Below are positions 45,066 through 57,751 of a stretch of 64,000 bases of DNA, in pieces. This DNA comes from Rhizomys pruinosus. Lineage: Eukaryota; Chordata; Mammalia; Rodentia; Spalacidae. The notes below the pieces were generated by a model. The model did not search any database, had not been told where the DNA came from, and saw nothing but the letters and a program-made list of their open reading frames with translations. Position 1 is the first letter of the stretch, and every line of letters starts with the position of its first letter. Made by a program: the position numbers and the translations under genes. The DNA lies in contig VZQC01005585.1 of the NCBI GenBank assembly GCA_009823505.1, positions 851,006-915,005 of the forward strand, read 5' to 3'.

Positions 45066-45985
45066 AAAGGAGTAATGCAGGCACAAGTTGCATAAAATAA
45101 TTAAGAGATTCTGCACCATGGAATAATAAACAAATCCGACTAAAGGGGTGAAAACATCTATTTAAAGGCAGCATTTATCTCAAATAATATGAGGTTTAAT
45201 GGATTAAGAACGCTGTGGCAATATAGTTTGGAAAAATCACTTTTTCATATATCTCCAGATAATATGCAGTTCTCCAGTTGCTTGCTGTGCAGACCACTGC
45301 CAGACTTAGGTTACCAGAATTAACTCCTCTGGCAAATTAGTGTGGGAATAAGAGAATTGCTATGCTGTGCAGTCTTTTATTTGATATTCAGTGCCAGTTT
45401 TTCTCAGGTTCTTCTTTTTAATTTTCCTTTTATTCTGTATATTGCACCCAAATGTTTGTTTGTGTCTGAGAAATGAAGCTGTAATGATTCAGGGCCTTCA
45501 TAGATGATTTCCTTGCACTAATTTTGTAATTATTAATGGTAATGGATGTGCAAAAGCATGGGCACTCAGAGGAGTGCTCATTGAATTTAAATAAAATCAG
45601 AGTTCCTATTTAAAAACTAAACTGATTAAACATTATTCTGACTTGAAGCTGAAGCCCTTCTTTAAGTCATCTTTTCTTCATTCCATCAGCAAACTTTCAA
45701 GTTAATGTATATAACCTGTAACCTTCAAAGCTGCAATCCAGTTTTTTTTCCTGCAACTAGAGAAAATAATATCTTTTCTATTAATGTGTTAAGGCATTGC
45801 ATATCTCAAACTGGTAACAGAGAATAAACATGACCTTCTTTTGAGTATGCTCTCCAGTCATTATCAGGATGGTGTGTTAAATTCCTGGCTTCTACAGTGA
45901 AACTCTTTCTGAAGAAACCTTATTCATAGTTTATGGAAACCTAAAGTGTGAATGGTGTATACTTATTAATCTTCAGTTTATTTTT
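45066..45985. other. No recognisable feature
   Basis: AT-rich single-copy-looking sequence with relatively few homopolymers. It could be tested for conservation. No coding signal seen. Confidence 0.4.
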
Positions 45986-45987
45986 AG

Positions 45988-46211
45988 TTTTTTTTTAATA
46001 TTTTTATTTTATGTGTATTAGTGTATTGTCTGCATGTATGTAAGTACACACACATGCAGTACCCACAGAGGTCAGAAGAGTGTGTGGGATTCCCCTGGAA
46101 CTGGAGTTGTGGATGGTTGTTAGCCACCTATGTATAGATGATGGAAATCGAACCTGGGACCTCTCCAAGAACAGCCAGTCCTCTTAACCACTGTGCCATT
46201 TCTCCAGCCTT
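45988..46211 (-). mobile_element. B3 SINE, antisense, single-motif form
   Basis: Complement: TATTTTTATTTTATGTGTAT, GATTCCCCTGGAACTGGAGT (one copy), head complement CTCTTAACCACTGTGCCATT. CTTCAGTTT appears on both outer sides (about 45971 and 46218), a likely target duplication. Confidence 0.92.
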
Positions 46212-46523
46212 TGTTCTTCAGTTTTACTGGAAACAGTAAAGCAGCCTCTGTTACATTCAGCTTTGTAATCCTGGTGCCTCAGACAGTGTTGCTTACATAG
46301 GCACTCTAAGTATTAGTGAATGAATAGATTAGTCAGCAAATGAAAATCAGGGCCTAATTAAAATACCATATTTTCAATGACCTATGTTGAAAGTGCCCAG
46401 GAATGCAGTATATAAATTTACAAGATTAAAAATGATGTAGTGTGTATCTAATTAAGTTGACAAAATGAATGTCCTGTATCCTTCTATTCCCACACTTTTC
46501 TCTTGCATTCCCACACAGTCATA

Positions 46524-46572
46524 NCATATACATATATATATATACATATACATACATGTATACATATATATC
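46524..46572. repeat. TA/CATA-rich tract with one ambiguous base
   Basis: CATATA/TATATA alternation. Position 46524 is N, a single unresolved base at the edge of the low-complexity run. Confidence 0.9.
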
Positions 46573-49500
46573 CCAAGGATATATGTGCTTATGAGCTGTA
46601 TAATGCATGAAAATTGCAGTGATTGCAGCATTGTTTCAGATATTACCCAGCTTAATATAGTCTAAACATTCTCAAGAGTAGAATGGGTGAACAAAAGTGT
46701 GGTCATAGAGTGGAATATTATATATTAATTATAAAGTAAGGAACAATTATGGTTCAACTTTTCAAACATTCTATTGAGCAAACCAAAAAAGAACAAAATA
46801 CAAATCCATTTATTCAAAGCACAGAACTAATCTATATTTTTAGGTAAATCACAAACAGCCAGCACAATTACCATGGCACGGAAATTAGACAAGTTCACAT
46901 AATTATCCCTAAGAAAAGAGTGAATATCAGGATTACAGACATATACTTGGGGTGTAAAAGATACTAGGGATAGTCTGTGTTTGCCTCCTAGTGACTACTT
47001 TATAAATTTTGTTTTAGATTTCAATGAAGTCTTTATATGCTCTTCTGTGAATATATTATTTTTTTAGATTTTAAAATGTTATATTTATTTAAGTATAACT
47101 TACCTCATTCATTTAACTCATGTTTTAATAAATGTGACATGTTCAATTCAAAAAGTTTAGTAAACTCTTCATACCCTAGCCACAATTTTGTTTTTCAGTA
47201 TTTCTGTACTTTAAAATGATATCTTGAGCATATTGACTTCTAATCCTACTTTATCTACATTCCTCTCTTTACAAATGATGATTTTTTTTGGATATTTCAC
47301 ATAACAAATATTAGATAATATTTTCCCCATAGCATTGTAACAGGTTTATCTATAAATGTTATAAAGGTGAACTGCTGAAAATTGTGAAACATTTTGACTC
47401 CCATTAAAATGCTTTACATCTCTTATACTAAACATTCTCTCAAAAACAAAAATGGAAAAACTGTCAATACCTGATTCTGTCTCCAGTTTCTACCCTTCTA
47501 GTCATATGCTTGCAATCATATACTCAAGTACTTTTGATCCCTTGGAGGAAAATAACTAATAGTATCTGTGAAATCTATTGAAAGCATGAGCTTCTTGGCT
47601 ATGAGTATCTTCTAGCAAGATACTGTTGCCAAAAAGTAGCAGATCACTAACTTTTTCTTAGTGACAAACAATTCGTAAGTAATTAGCTGTCACCTTTAAT
47701 GTTATATGACATAATGACAATAAATTATTAACATGAACATTTTATATTACATTTATGAATATTTATGTGACTTTTAAATGAATTCACTGAAACCAAAAGG
47801 GATTGGCTGAATTTAGATAAACCTGGGTAGTAAAAGCCAGAAAGGGCCACAATGTTTTTCCACCTTCTTATGCAGCATGTTATGCCTATTTTTTTCTTCT
47901 ATCAATAAAGCTGTAGGATAAATGCTCCCTTCTTTTCATATCTGACTCAAGATGACTTCTCTATCAGGCCAGGTGGCTGCCTATTAATCTTATGATACTT
48001 GTTACTTTCTCAACTCTCTTTCTTCCATTCTTGCAGTGGTAGACTTAATGGGACCAGGCTGTGCCTTTATAGTTTTTTATTAAAGCTACTGTGAATTACA
48101 TTGTGCAGAAAATAAATCATGAATGTGACTTTACTGAAGAGACTTAGCTAGAGATTTTGTTGAAAGATTGAGTTTGGTGTAAAAGTTCTTCATTCCATTA
48201 GGCCACTAGCCGCACAATGTTGGAATAAGTTGTGTCTGGGTCCCGCAACGTCCCTTCTTCCAGAGCCATAAGATTCTGACACTGGGGCCCAAGGAAAACA
48301 TAAAGATTTAGTTGACACGAAACACCATGGGTTGAAGAGCTTACAAGTTATTCAGGATTTTAACTAGATATTTTATTAAGTTATCTTAACCTGAAGAACT
48401 TAGCTTTTTTTTCTATTTTAGTGTGAATATGGACTTATCTTTTGATCTCAAAAGTACAAAAATGCATAGTAAATGCTAATATTCATAAAAGGCACATACC
48501 ATTGAAGCTGCAAAAGGTTTTCTATGGCCATGGTTTCTCTACAATTTATAAATCAATGATCATGAGATTTTAACCCTATATTTTTGGCTACTTTGCATGT
48601 AATAAGGTAGCCTTTTTATAACATTATTTTTGTTAGCTGTTTCGTACATGAAAAAAAATCACAAAATTAACTCTCCTTGAAAGACTATTTATCCTAATAT
48701 TTTTGGAACGTGCACATCAATGTAAGTTATTTTAGAAGTACTCAATTTTATAAGAAGTTAACTTTGCATAATAGCAAGAGGACAGTGCATGGCACCAAAG
48801 TCTTCCAGTCCTTCTTCTAGGAAAGCCTGGGCAACCATGGTCTCCCTGAGACCCTGGGAAAATAAATTATGTGAAAAGCTAATTATGTTTTATTCATATC
48901 TTGGGAATTTGTTTCTCTTGCTTTACAGAAATGATCCTTACATTTGACATAGCATACAATATCCCATAATTATACTACAAGCTGAAGTTGTAAAAACACT
49001 AGAAAGAACTACAGTCACTTGCATGAATGGTTGTTTTCACATACAGGGGACCAGCATTGATGTGAGCTTGGAACTTTAGTGGTAAAATGGAAATTAACTT
49101 GGAGCATGATTGTGATCATTATTGTTCATCTCCCATGTGTTCTACCTGTCTACAAAACAAACTAAAAAATAACAAATGATGGGAAGTGATGCCTTAGGAT
49201 TATGTTTCAAACTTCAGAGGACAGACTAAAAATACACCATCAAGATAGTAACTATTTAGGCTTATAAAGCTTTGTAACACTAAGTTATCAGCTGTTCCTC
49301 AAAACTGCATTATCATTGATAAATATTTAATAAGATGGAAATTGGACAAATTTAATTGTCTTCAGGATGTTCAAATAGCAAGTTAATAATGGATATAGTT
49401 AGAAACTGGACTTCAAATTTTCAACTTAGTTTCATTCAAACTTTTAAGTTCTGTAGCTCCTAGTCAAGTCAGTTTTTCTTTTACATGCTCTCTTCTTATG

Positions 49501-51104
49501 TATTGATGATTGATTGATTAGTTTGTTCTGTGCACGATTCTAAAGGGAATGGGGAGCTGCTTACACATGTGCAGAGAGTATGCTTGTCAGTCTACAAACT
49601 CAGGTTTGGGAAAATTCCACTTTAAAAGAAATTACTTTCTCTGACTCAACTTTGATTCTGATGCTGCACACTGAGAAGCAAATACTGAAATTTATTCTGA
49701 AGATCTTGTGCCCCTCAACAGACACTCTTTTAGGGCACATCTGTCAGGGAATGCAGGAAATCCCACCGTCTCTGGAAGCTTGATCAGAGCAGCAGCTCTC
49801 CATGTTCCTGGTATTTTCTGAATGGGGCCTGTGCATTGCATGCTGCCTCTCCAGGGTCGAGCAACCTCCCTACGGGCATCTCTGCTACTCTCGCTCTCAT
49901 TGGCCATTCTCTGAATTCTCTCATCTCTGGTCATCCTGTTTGTCATACTTTCTGCCCACTTATATGCTTCTTCCTTCTTTTACCCACGTCCACATAAATA
50001 TTTCCATTTATTTAAAATCATAGGCCTCTAGATTATAAGAAAAAGAAGCGATTTCTTTTTCTCCATATTGCTCCCCTTCCTCTGAGGCTATGAAGTAGAG
50101 TTTGCCATCTGCTAGAATGGAGGAGAGGGGAACAGGAAAATTTGAGGAGGAAAAGTAAGTGCCACTGAATCTCTACTATTCATCAATAGCTATAGGTAGC
50201 AAGTGAATTAAAGAAATGAAATGAAAAAATTTTTGAAGTTCCGGAAGAATGCCATATTAGTAAAGTTAGTACTTTTAATGAGATATTATATAGCTAACAG
50301 AGGTGGTCAGAAAATTGGGCTTTGAAAAAAAATAGATACTTCTTTTTCTGTTACTGCCCATGAAGAAAAGTATCTTATTTCCTTGGATAGCCTGTGTGAT
50401 GTGTGACAAATTCATTGGCTTTCTTCATGCAACAGAATACATATGTGATATGTATGCTGTCCCAGGTCCTTGACAATGTTTTTCCTTTGTATTAGATAAC
50501 TCAAAATGTTTCCCTGCTTGGTGGTATTTGTTGTTCTTGATCCATAGCTGCTCTTTATGTCTCATTCATAATAAAGACTGAGAGCATAACACTAATACCA
50601 ATTGTGGAAAAGGTAATTTTATAGCAGAGCAATATAATTTGCTGCCAGAACAAAACTATCTTTTTTTAATCAAGGTGCTATTGAATTAATTCATCTGTAT
50701 TGACAGCCTATTCCAAAGAGAATTTGAGGATATTATAGAAATACTATATGTCACACAACTTAAAAATAAACCAAAAATGATCAGAAGATATATGAGGACA
50801 GAGGCTTTCAGGAAGTAGATAGAGCAAAGCCTGAGACCGGCAGTTCATGGTAAAAATAACTGAAAATTCTCTCTGAAATTGCTAGTGAAGAGCTCACGTA
50901 GAAACAGAGTATTTTGGTATTTTGCAGTATTCAAATGATAAAAATGAATGAAGTATCTAGAGAAATGTAGGTTTAAACTTGAGAAAAATTTCTCTCATGT
51001 GTCTACAAATAATGAAAAATGTCATTTACTTAGTAAAAATAAGCACATAAGATGCCTTATGCGTGTCGGATCAAAGTTCATTGTGTAGTTAGGGGTTAAG
51101 AAAG
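46573..51104. other. Long unannotated AT-rich stretch
   Basis: About 4.5 kb, the longest part of the window without a recognised repeat or gene. A somewhat GC-richer patch lies at about 49740-49950. No splice-bounded ORF is evident. Frames stay below 85 aa. Confidence 0.4.
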
Positions 51105-51235
51105 CAGGGGTTTTGAGGATGTGAAGATTGGGGTCAGACCTCAGCTCTGCCTTTATCTTCTGTGTCACATCAATAGAGCTTTCCCCGATGAACAGAGAAT
51201 AAAAGCAACCACCTCACAGTGATGTGAGATAGAAA
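51105..51235 (-). mobile_element. MIR SINE, antisense
   Basis: GACCTCAGCTCTGCCTTTAT, CTGTGTCACATCAATAGAGC and CACCTCACAGTGATGTGAG follow MIR in reverse orientation. Confidence 0.75.
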
Positions 51236-51782
51236 TAACTTCTCCCAGCCATACAGGTGGCTACTTAGTTGGTCTCCAATGTCACCATCATTCTTCTTCA
51301 TAGTATTTGTTGAATGTTTGTCTTATGCAGTATACTATTCTAGATACGAAGATATTGCATTCAACAAAACAGATACAAACCTGTGCCAAAAGAGCATGAA
51401 TAAAACTAGAGAGCAGCCCACAATGATCAGAAGATCTAGATAAACACACAGGATGGTTAGACACCAGAAATGGTTGGCGGGGTGGGGGTGGGGTGGGGGG
51501 GAAGTTAGGGGAAAGTGGGGACTAGGGTGAACAGTACCAAGGATGGGATAGTAAATATGGAAATATATGTAGGAAAAAGGTTCAGGCTGGAAGTAGAATA
51601 AGTTGGTTTTGAGCATTTGAGAAGCAATATGGATATATGTTTGGCTGAAGCGAAACAATGAGAAGAGTGACAGACGAGCTCAGGGAGCTCATGGGGGCCA
51701 GACCCTGCAGGACTTTGTCATCCACTTGTAACCATTTGAATGAGATAGGAGCCCCTGGAGAATTTCAGCACAATAACATGAT

Positions 51783-52509
51783 TTGACTTATATATTTTTT
51801 AATTTATTTTTATTGATGCTTTGTGTATTTCATACATCATTTTCCAATTCAGTTCAGGCATATATCCCCTTCCCTTCCCCCCCNNNNNNNNNNNNNNNNN
51901 NNNNNNNNNNNNNNNNNNNNNNNNNNNNNNNNNNNNNNNNNNNNNNNNNNNNNNNNNNNNNNNNNNNNNNNNNNNNNNNNNNNNNNNNNNNNNNNNNNNN
52001 NNNNNNNNNNNNNNNNNNNNNNNNNNNNNNNNNNNNNNNNNNNNNNNNNNNNNNNNNNNNNNNNNNNNNNNNNNNNNNNNNNNNNNNNNNNNNNNNNNNN
52101 NNNNNNNNNNNNNNNNNNNNNNNNNNNNNNNNNNNNNNNNNNNNNNNNNNNNNNNNNNNNNNNNNNNNNNNNNNNNNNNNNNNNNNNNNNNNNNNNNNNN
52201 NNNNNNNNNNNNNNNNNNNNNNNNNNNNNNNNNNNNNNNNNNNNNNNNNNNNNNNNNNNNNNNNNNNNNNNNNNNNNNNNNNNNNNNNNNNNNNNNNNNN
52301 NNNNNNNNNNNNNNNNNNNNNNNNNNNNNNNNNNNNNNNNNNNNNNNNNNNNNNNNNNNNNNNNNNNNNNNNNNNNNNNNNNNNNNNNNNNNNNNNNNNN
52401 NNNNNNNNNNNNNNNNNNNNNNNNNNNNNNNNNNNNNNNNNNNNNNNNNNNNNNGAGACAGGGTCTCCCTGTAGTCCCAGCTGTCCTGGAACTTGACTTA
52501 TATTTTAAT
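51783..52509 (-). mobile_element. L1 3' end and B1 piece around an assembly gap
   Basis: L1 tail complement and C-rich tract at 51796-51883, N gap, then a B1 piece at 52455-52492 (GAGACAGGGTCTCCC). TTGACTTATAT before and TTGACTTATATTTTAAT after (from 52493) mark the target site in the L2. The unit is therefore one insertion, or an insertion with a nested B1. Confidence 0.85.
51884..52454. other. Assembly gap (N)
   Basis: A run of 571 unresolved bases. The open frames reported through it are artefacts of translating N. Confidence 0.99.
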
Positions 52510-52659
52510 GGGACCATCTGATTCCTTTGTGAAATGCAGTCTTTCTTTAGAAGAGAGAAGAAGCAGATAAAAAGGAGTCAAGAGGCAGTTATATTTATTC
52601 ACGTCAGTAACAATAGTGGCTTGTACTGTGGTGGTAGCAATGGAAATAGTTAAAGCTAT

Positions 52660-52660
<1 letters not shown>

Positions 52661-52704
<44 letters not shown>
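52661..52704. repeat. (CTAT)n microsatellite
   Basis: Eleven CTAT units inside the L2 relic. Confidence 0.98.
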
Positions 52705-52810
52705 TTCTAGATTGTATGTGGATGTCAGTTTTAGAGAGCAGGTAGTGATGTTCTAAAACTTTTGGTCTAAGCAACTGGATAAATGTCATTGGTGTTAAAT
52801 GGATAAGATC

Positions 52811-54190
52811 ACAGGAATACTAGAAGATTATCAGTGGAGCCAGTTTTAGAAAGAATATGTGATTCATGATCATCATTATTGTTTTCCTCAGGAATAAGTG
52901 ATGCCCTATGCCTAACCCACAATTCAGAGAACTAAACTAGTATACAGCCTATTGATTCTAATTAAGGCAGTCATAACCTTTAGGGCATTAGAATAAATAG
53001 ATGAACTCCTTTCCCTTAGGTAATCTTCTGTATTATTTCTTGAAATTGGAATGTTGATGATATTTAGTCAACATGGTTTCCTGGGCAAAATGCTGTAGCC
53101 TCTTCTCTCCACCCTCCAAGGAGAATTAATGTGCATTGGTAGTCAATTGACTGGACAGCACAATTAATTATCTTCAATGAAAATGAAAAACAGTCTCAGT
53201 TGAATAATCACTTTACCTTTTATGGAAAAAGTTGAGAGAATAAATGGTCAAGAGTTAATATTTTTCTCAGAAAATAATGCTTAGGTAAAATAAAGGCCCC
53301 CAAATTCTTACCCATGGAACATTACTCTAATAAATTTATCCTGGAAAAATTTCAAACCAATTTTACCAGTCACCAATCATAGAGAAATTTAAGTAATAGA
53401 CCTGTGAGAATTTTAATTTTAAAGTAATGTAAACACTTGATGAATTCTTCAGGACTAATCAAATTGTAAAAGGTGCATCTCTGAATATTTAAGAGAGTTA
53501 ATGTTCTAGAAGTTATGATTAGATGACAGTTAAGTGTTGAGGGATACCTACCCCAAGTAAAGAGTGATTTGCTTCATAAATATTAGTTCTTCAGTCACTT
53601 TTCTTGCAATAAATGGGCATTTTATCTATTCATCTATTTGGGATTACTGTTGCTTTGACATAGTAAACATAGACCATTTACAGAATTCTCTTTACCCTGG
53701 TAGAGATTCCTACATGCAAATTAACACAAAGCAGGTCTGAGTCATTACCATATATATGCATTAAGAAAGCATGGGCAAAGCATAATGCTCTTTCAGATTT
53801 CAAATATTTCTGAAAAAGCAGATAGCTTGAGGGGTTATTTACAGACATGGATGGTTATCTTCCTCCATACTAAGAAAAAATTCCAGAAACTATAAGAACA
53901 GGGGAAAACTATAACACAACACTAAAAAAAGCCAAAGTGCTGGCAACAATCTAAAAGACTTTCTACATGAATCAGATCCTGTACACTGTAGGGGCCTTGA
54001 AGCTGCAAGCTCAGGATAGAAAAAGTAATAGAATATCCACAGTAATGAAGATAGAAGTGAATTGGCTCAAAACTCTATTGGCTTTGACTATAAATTGAAC
54101 TGGGACACCAGTCATTGTTGATTTAGGATTAGTAGTATTTTGATACTGCCAAAGAGATTTGATTGACTGAAATTTAGTAACACTGATATA
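52811..54190. other. No recognisable feature
   Basis: AT-rich sequence with no ORF or repeat that I can identify. Confidence 0.4.
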
Positions 54191-54312
54191 AACAAACAGG
54201 ATGTGTTAGGGGGTGAGGGAGGCAAGGATGGAGGAGAGCATCTAGACTGGGTTAAAAACTGTGGTAGAAATGTACAAGAGCTCAATAAAAATAATAAAAT
54301 ATAACAGGAAAA
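54191..54312 (+). mobile_element. Possible L1 3' end, sense, diverged
   Basis: A G-rich tract (GGGGGTGAGGGAGGCAAGG), then GAGCTCAATAAAAATAATAA and an A-rich tail, resembling the polypurine plus AATAAA arrangement of L1 3' ends. Confidence 0.45.
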
Positions 54313-54495
54313 AAATAAGACTACTGATACCTGGAAGAAAGCTGAATCTCACCAAATCTAGCTACCAACCTTGAGGTCCAGAAGAGAAAATATTAGAGAT
54401 GAAGCTGGTCTGTTTGTCATCCATTACCAGCTACAACTCTTCTTTACATACTGTGTCAGCAGAGTTTTCCCTTTTAAAGAACCTCCATAAGGTCT

Positions 54496-54710
54496 GGAGC
54501 GAAGGTTCAGTGGTTAAGAACAAGGCTGGTCTTATAGAAGTCCCAGGATTGGTTCCCGTCACACACATCATGGCTAACAGCGTCTATAGTTTCAGTTCCA
54601 TGGGGTCCAATGCCTTCTTTTGACTTCTGTGGGCATTGTACAATATAGGTGCATGTACATACATGCAGACAACACTCATACACGTATAAAAATAAATTTA
54701 AAAAGAAACT
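54496..54710 (+). mobile_element. Old B3-type SINE
   Basis: TCTGGAGCGAAGGTTCAGTGG head, CAGGATTGGTTCCC B-box region, TTTCAGTTCCATGGGGTCC body, and CACTCATACACGTATAAAAA tail. Confidence 0.88.
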
Positions 54711-54954
54711 CTTTAACAGCATGGAAATAGAAAATTAAGAATCCTGAAAAGAATCTTCTTCCTTTCTTTTTTGTAAGGAAATGTCAGGCATAGATAGACT
54801 TGATACTTTTGCAAAAATAATTTTGAAAATAACTCAGACGTGCCTATGAAAAAGATTTTGCAATAAAATAGAGCAAAATCTCTTCAAGAGCATAGAAAGA
54901 AATTGTCAATAAATTGTCGTAAGATAGGGTTTAGGATACCGGAAACAAAGAAAC

Positions 54955-55500
54955 ATAAGCTATGCAGAGTTCCCATATATCTCTGTCCCCACATCTCACA
55001 ATGATGTTGCCTGTGTTAAAATAGCTAAACCCACATTGTTATGTCTTCAGCACCCAGAGCCCATAAAGTCTCCTCCAGGTGCTGGGTGAATGTGTACAAA
55101 TATATAATGACACACATTTATCATTATAGTATCATTAGGAATACTACTTTCAATGCCTTGAAAATCTCTCTGATCCATTCATTCGTCCTTCAGTCCATCT
55201 AGCCTCTAAACCACTGCATAGATTCTCCGTAATGTTGCCTTTCACAGAATGGCATAAAGTTGGCATTATACACTGCGTGTTATTTCAGTATTGCTTCTTT
55301 CATGTAGACATTTACATTTAAGTTCCCTCTTTGCCTTTTCATTGCTTGAGAACTCGTTTCTTTGTAAAACTGAATGATATTTCACTGTCAGACTGTCCCA
55401 CAGTTTATGTGTTTACTAACTAAATGACATTTCCATTGCTTCCAAGTATTGGCAAGGTTGAACAATAAAGCTACCATAAGGATCCAAACACATATTTTGT
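54955..55500 (-). mobile_element. Ancient L1M, antisense
   Basis: GAGTTCCCATATATCTCTGT, ATAATGACACACATTTATCA, TTATAGTATCATTAGGAATA, CAGAATGGCATAAAGTTGG, ACAGTTTATGTGTTTAC and TTGCTTCCAAGTATTGGCAA follow the antisense 3' UTR and ORF2 end of old mammalian L1M elements. This layer predates the rodent L1s around it. Confidence 0.88.
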
Positions 55501-55504
55501 TTTC

Positions 55505-55655
55505 TTTATTTTGTTTTTTGAGATTGGGTCTCACCTTGTAACTCAGAGTTGCTGGGAAATTGCTTTATATTTTAGGCTGGTTTCATACTGATGGCAATCC
55601 CCCTGCCTCAGCATTCCAAGGACTAGAATTATAGGCATGAGCTACCACACATAGC
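55505..55655 (-). mobile_element. Old B1-type (7SL-derived) SINE, antisense
   Basis: TTGAGATTGGGTCTCACCTTG, AGGCTGGTTTCATACTGATGG and CCTGCCTCAGCATTCCAAGG, with a strongly diverged body of proto-B1 appearance. Confidence 0.75.
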
Positions 55656-55856
55656 AAAATAACATATTTTAGAAAAAACGTTTCTATATATGACAATAAA
55701 TTTCAAACTCTATTTCTTTTTTCCTTTTTAGAACAGAAGAACACTCAAGAATAGGTAGGGAAAGAATTAAGATATAAGAGAAAGCTTATTGAAATGGAGG
55801 TATTTGAGTAGCACACAGAAGACTCAGATTTTAATGATATGTGCAAGTAAAGCTCT

Positions 55857-56049
55857 AAAGAATGTTTAACTGTCGCTGGGCGTGGGTGGCGCACGCCTTT
55901 AATCCTAGCACTTGGGTGGCAGAGGCAGGTGGATCTTTGTGAGTTCAAGGCCAGCCTGGTCTACAGAGTGAGTTCCAGGACAGCTGGGGCTACAGGGAGA
56001 CCCTGTCTTGAAAAGACAAAAAAAAAAAAAAAAAGAATGTTTAATTGTC
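55857..56049 (+). mobile_element. Young B1 SINE with 18-bp TSD
   Basis: Body at 55875-56031 with intact GCGCACGCCTTTAATCC and CAGCTGGGGCTACAGGGAGA. Flanked by AAAGAATGTTTAACTGTC and AAAGAATGTTTAATTGTC. Confidence 0.97.
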
Positions 56050-57062
56050 TTAAAAGTAATTGAAAACAATAGCTATGCAATAGAAAAATCACTGAGTATT
56101 GTAGACCTCAGGATACAGACAATGATAAACTTTAACTGAATAGCAAAATAGATATAATATGAAGAACAACATAGACTCCCAGAGTAAATCAGAACAAATT
56201 AAAGAAAAATGATACTAAAGCTGTAATAGAAGAAAATATTTCAAGCCAAAGAAGTATTTGTCACATAATAAGATTTATAGCATTAATTTCCAAAGACCAA
56301 GGCACGGACACAGTAAAGATATTGAAATTTAAGAAAATAGAATCCAGAAAGCATGCTGGCAGGAAATAGTGAATAAATAACACTTTTCTTGCCAAAGAAA
56401 CTGTATTTTTAGATCTCTCTTCCACAGTTGTAGAAAAATAAATAACTAGCCTTTTCCCATTTCCATTATGAAAGTTTTCAAGTCTATACAAAAATTAGAG
56501 CTACCTGTTTATCAGCCCAAATCTACTCCTCAGCTTCAAAGCTAATCAGCTCATTGCCAATACCTTTTCCTCTATCTCCATACATTCTCTCATGCCTAAT
56601 CTCATAATTCCAAGACATTGCTTTATACTAATTTTAAATACTTGAATATACGTCTTTAAAATATAAGGACTCTCTCAGAGCATAGAAATACAAATCATTG
56701 CCATACCAAAAAATAAAACTGCATTTTTCAATTGTTAATGAAGGCCCAAATTTTTCTATGATTATTTACTTATTTAGTCTAAGTACGATAATGTGTAGAC
56801 TTAACACATTTTCCATTATATGTCTCTGAAGCATAGTTATGTCTATGAATGTCTCCTCACATCATTGTTTCTCTACAAATTAATTGTGGTACAAAATAGT
56901 TATTCTTACAGAATTTGAGGGAAATGCTATAATTTAAAATTTTTTATGTTTAATTGACTACTCATTTATGAAATTATAAGACATGTATATGCTTGTACTG
57001 GAAAGCTAGCAAACAGCAACATGTATGGAATAAAGAATCCCTAATTTTAAAAGTCGCAACAT
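56050..57062. other. No recognisable feature
   Basis: About 1 kb of AT-rich sequence. The 76-aa minus frame at 56261-56491 has no motif. Confidence 0.4.
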
Positions 57063-57283
57063 GGGGCTGATAAGATGGTTCAGTGGTTAACGTCACTGTC
57101 TGCTCTTGCAGAGGACTGGGATTTGAATCCCATGAACTACATGGCAGCTAATAATCATCCATATCTCCAGTTCTAGGGGATGTAATACTATCTTATGACA
57201 TCCATGGGCATTCCATGACATGCAGGCAATACATTCATACACATAAAATGAAAATAATATATAAATAAAAAAATTTTTAAGTT
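57063..57283 (+). mobile_element. Old B3-type SINE
   Basis: GGGGCTGATAAGATGGTTCA head, CTGCTCTTGCAGAGGACTGG, a single TCTCCAGTTCTAGGGG motif, and a CATACACATAAAATGAAAAT tail. Confidence 0.92.
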
Positions 57284-57430
57284 GACATATAGAACTGGCA
57301 ATGATAATTAGATTATTAAAACCATGATGTACCTTGCAATATGGAGTAAAAATGTAAAAGCTTGTCTTAAAATCACAGAAATACAATGGAAGAGTCCATA
57401 ATATTTAGTGACCTTTTCATTATTTAAAAG

Positions 57431-57629
57431 GTGGGATATAGCCAGGCGTGGTGGTGCACGCCTTTAATCCCAGCACTCAGGAGGCAGAGGCAGGGGAATC
57501 TCTTTGAGTTCAAGGCCAGCTTAATCTACAGATGGAGCTCCAGGCCAGCTGGGACTAAAGGGCGACCCTGTCTCAAAAATACCAAAAATAAATAAATAAA
57601 TAAAAATTTGTAAAATAAAGTAGGATATA
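57431..57629 (+). mobile_element. B1 SINE with TSD
   Basis: Body from 57441 (GCCAGGCGTGGTGGTGCACG) to about 57619 including an (AAAT)n tail. GTGGGATATA and GTAGGATATA flank it. Confidence 0.95.
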
Positions 57630-57751
57630 AAATTTATTCTTTATTCTTATAGTTTCATACATATACACAATGAAATATGATATTTACCCTTCATTTTCTC
57701 TCCAATTTATGTTCTTTCCCCTTCAACATGTCCCCCTCCATGTTTTATTTT

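Larger units (their letters stand above)
51300..52810 (-). mobile_element. Ancient L2 LINE, probably antisense, interrupted
   Basis: Landmarks in order match a long, well-known mammalian L2-type repeat: TATTTGTTGAATG, CATTCAACAAAACAGATACAAA, GGGGGCCAGACCCTGCAGGA, GAATGAGATAGGAGCCCCTGG and ACATGATTTGACTTATAT. After the insertion come GACTTATATTTTAATGGGACC, GTGGTGGTAGCAATGGAAAT and TTTTGGTCTAAGCAACTGGA. A younger L1/B1 unit with an assembly gap lies at about 51796-52492. The family name and strand are from memory of the repeat. Confidence 0.75.

Noticed and set aside
51783..52521. Open frames of 217-237 codons
   Set aside because: They consist almost wholly of untranslatable N from the assembly gap.
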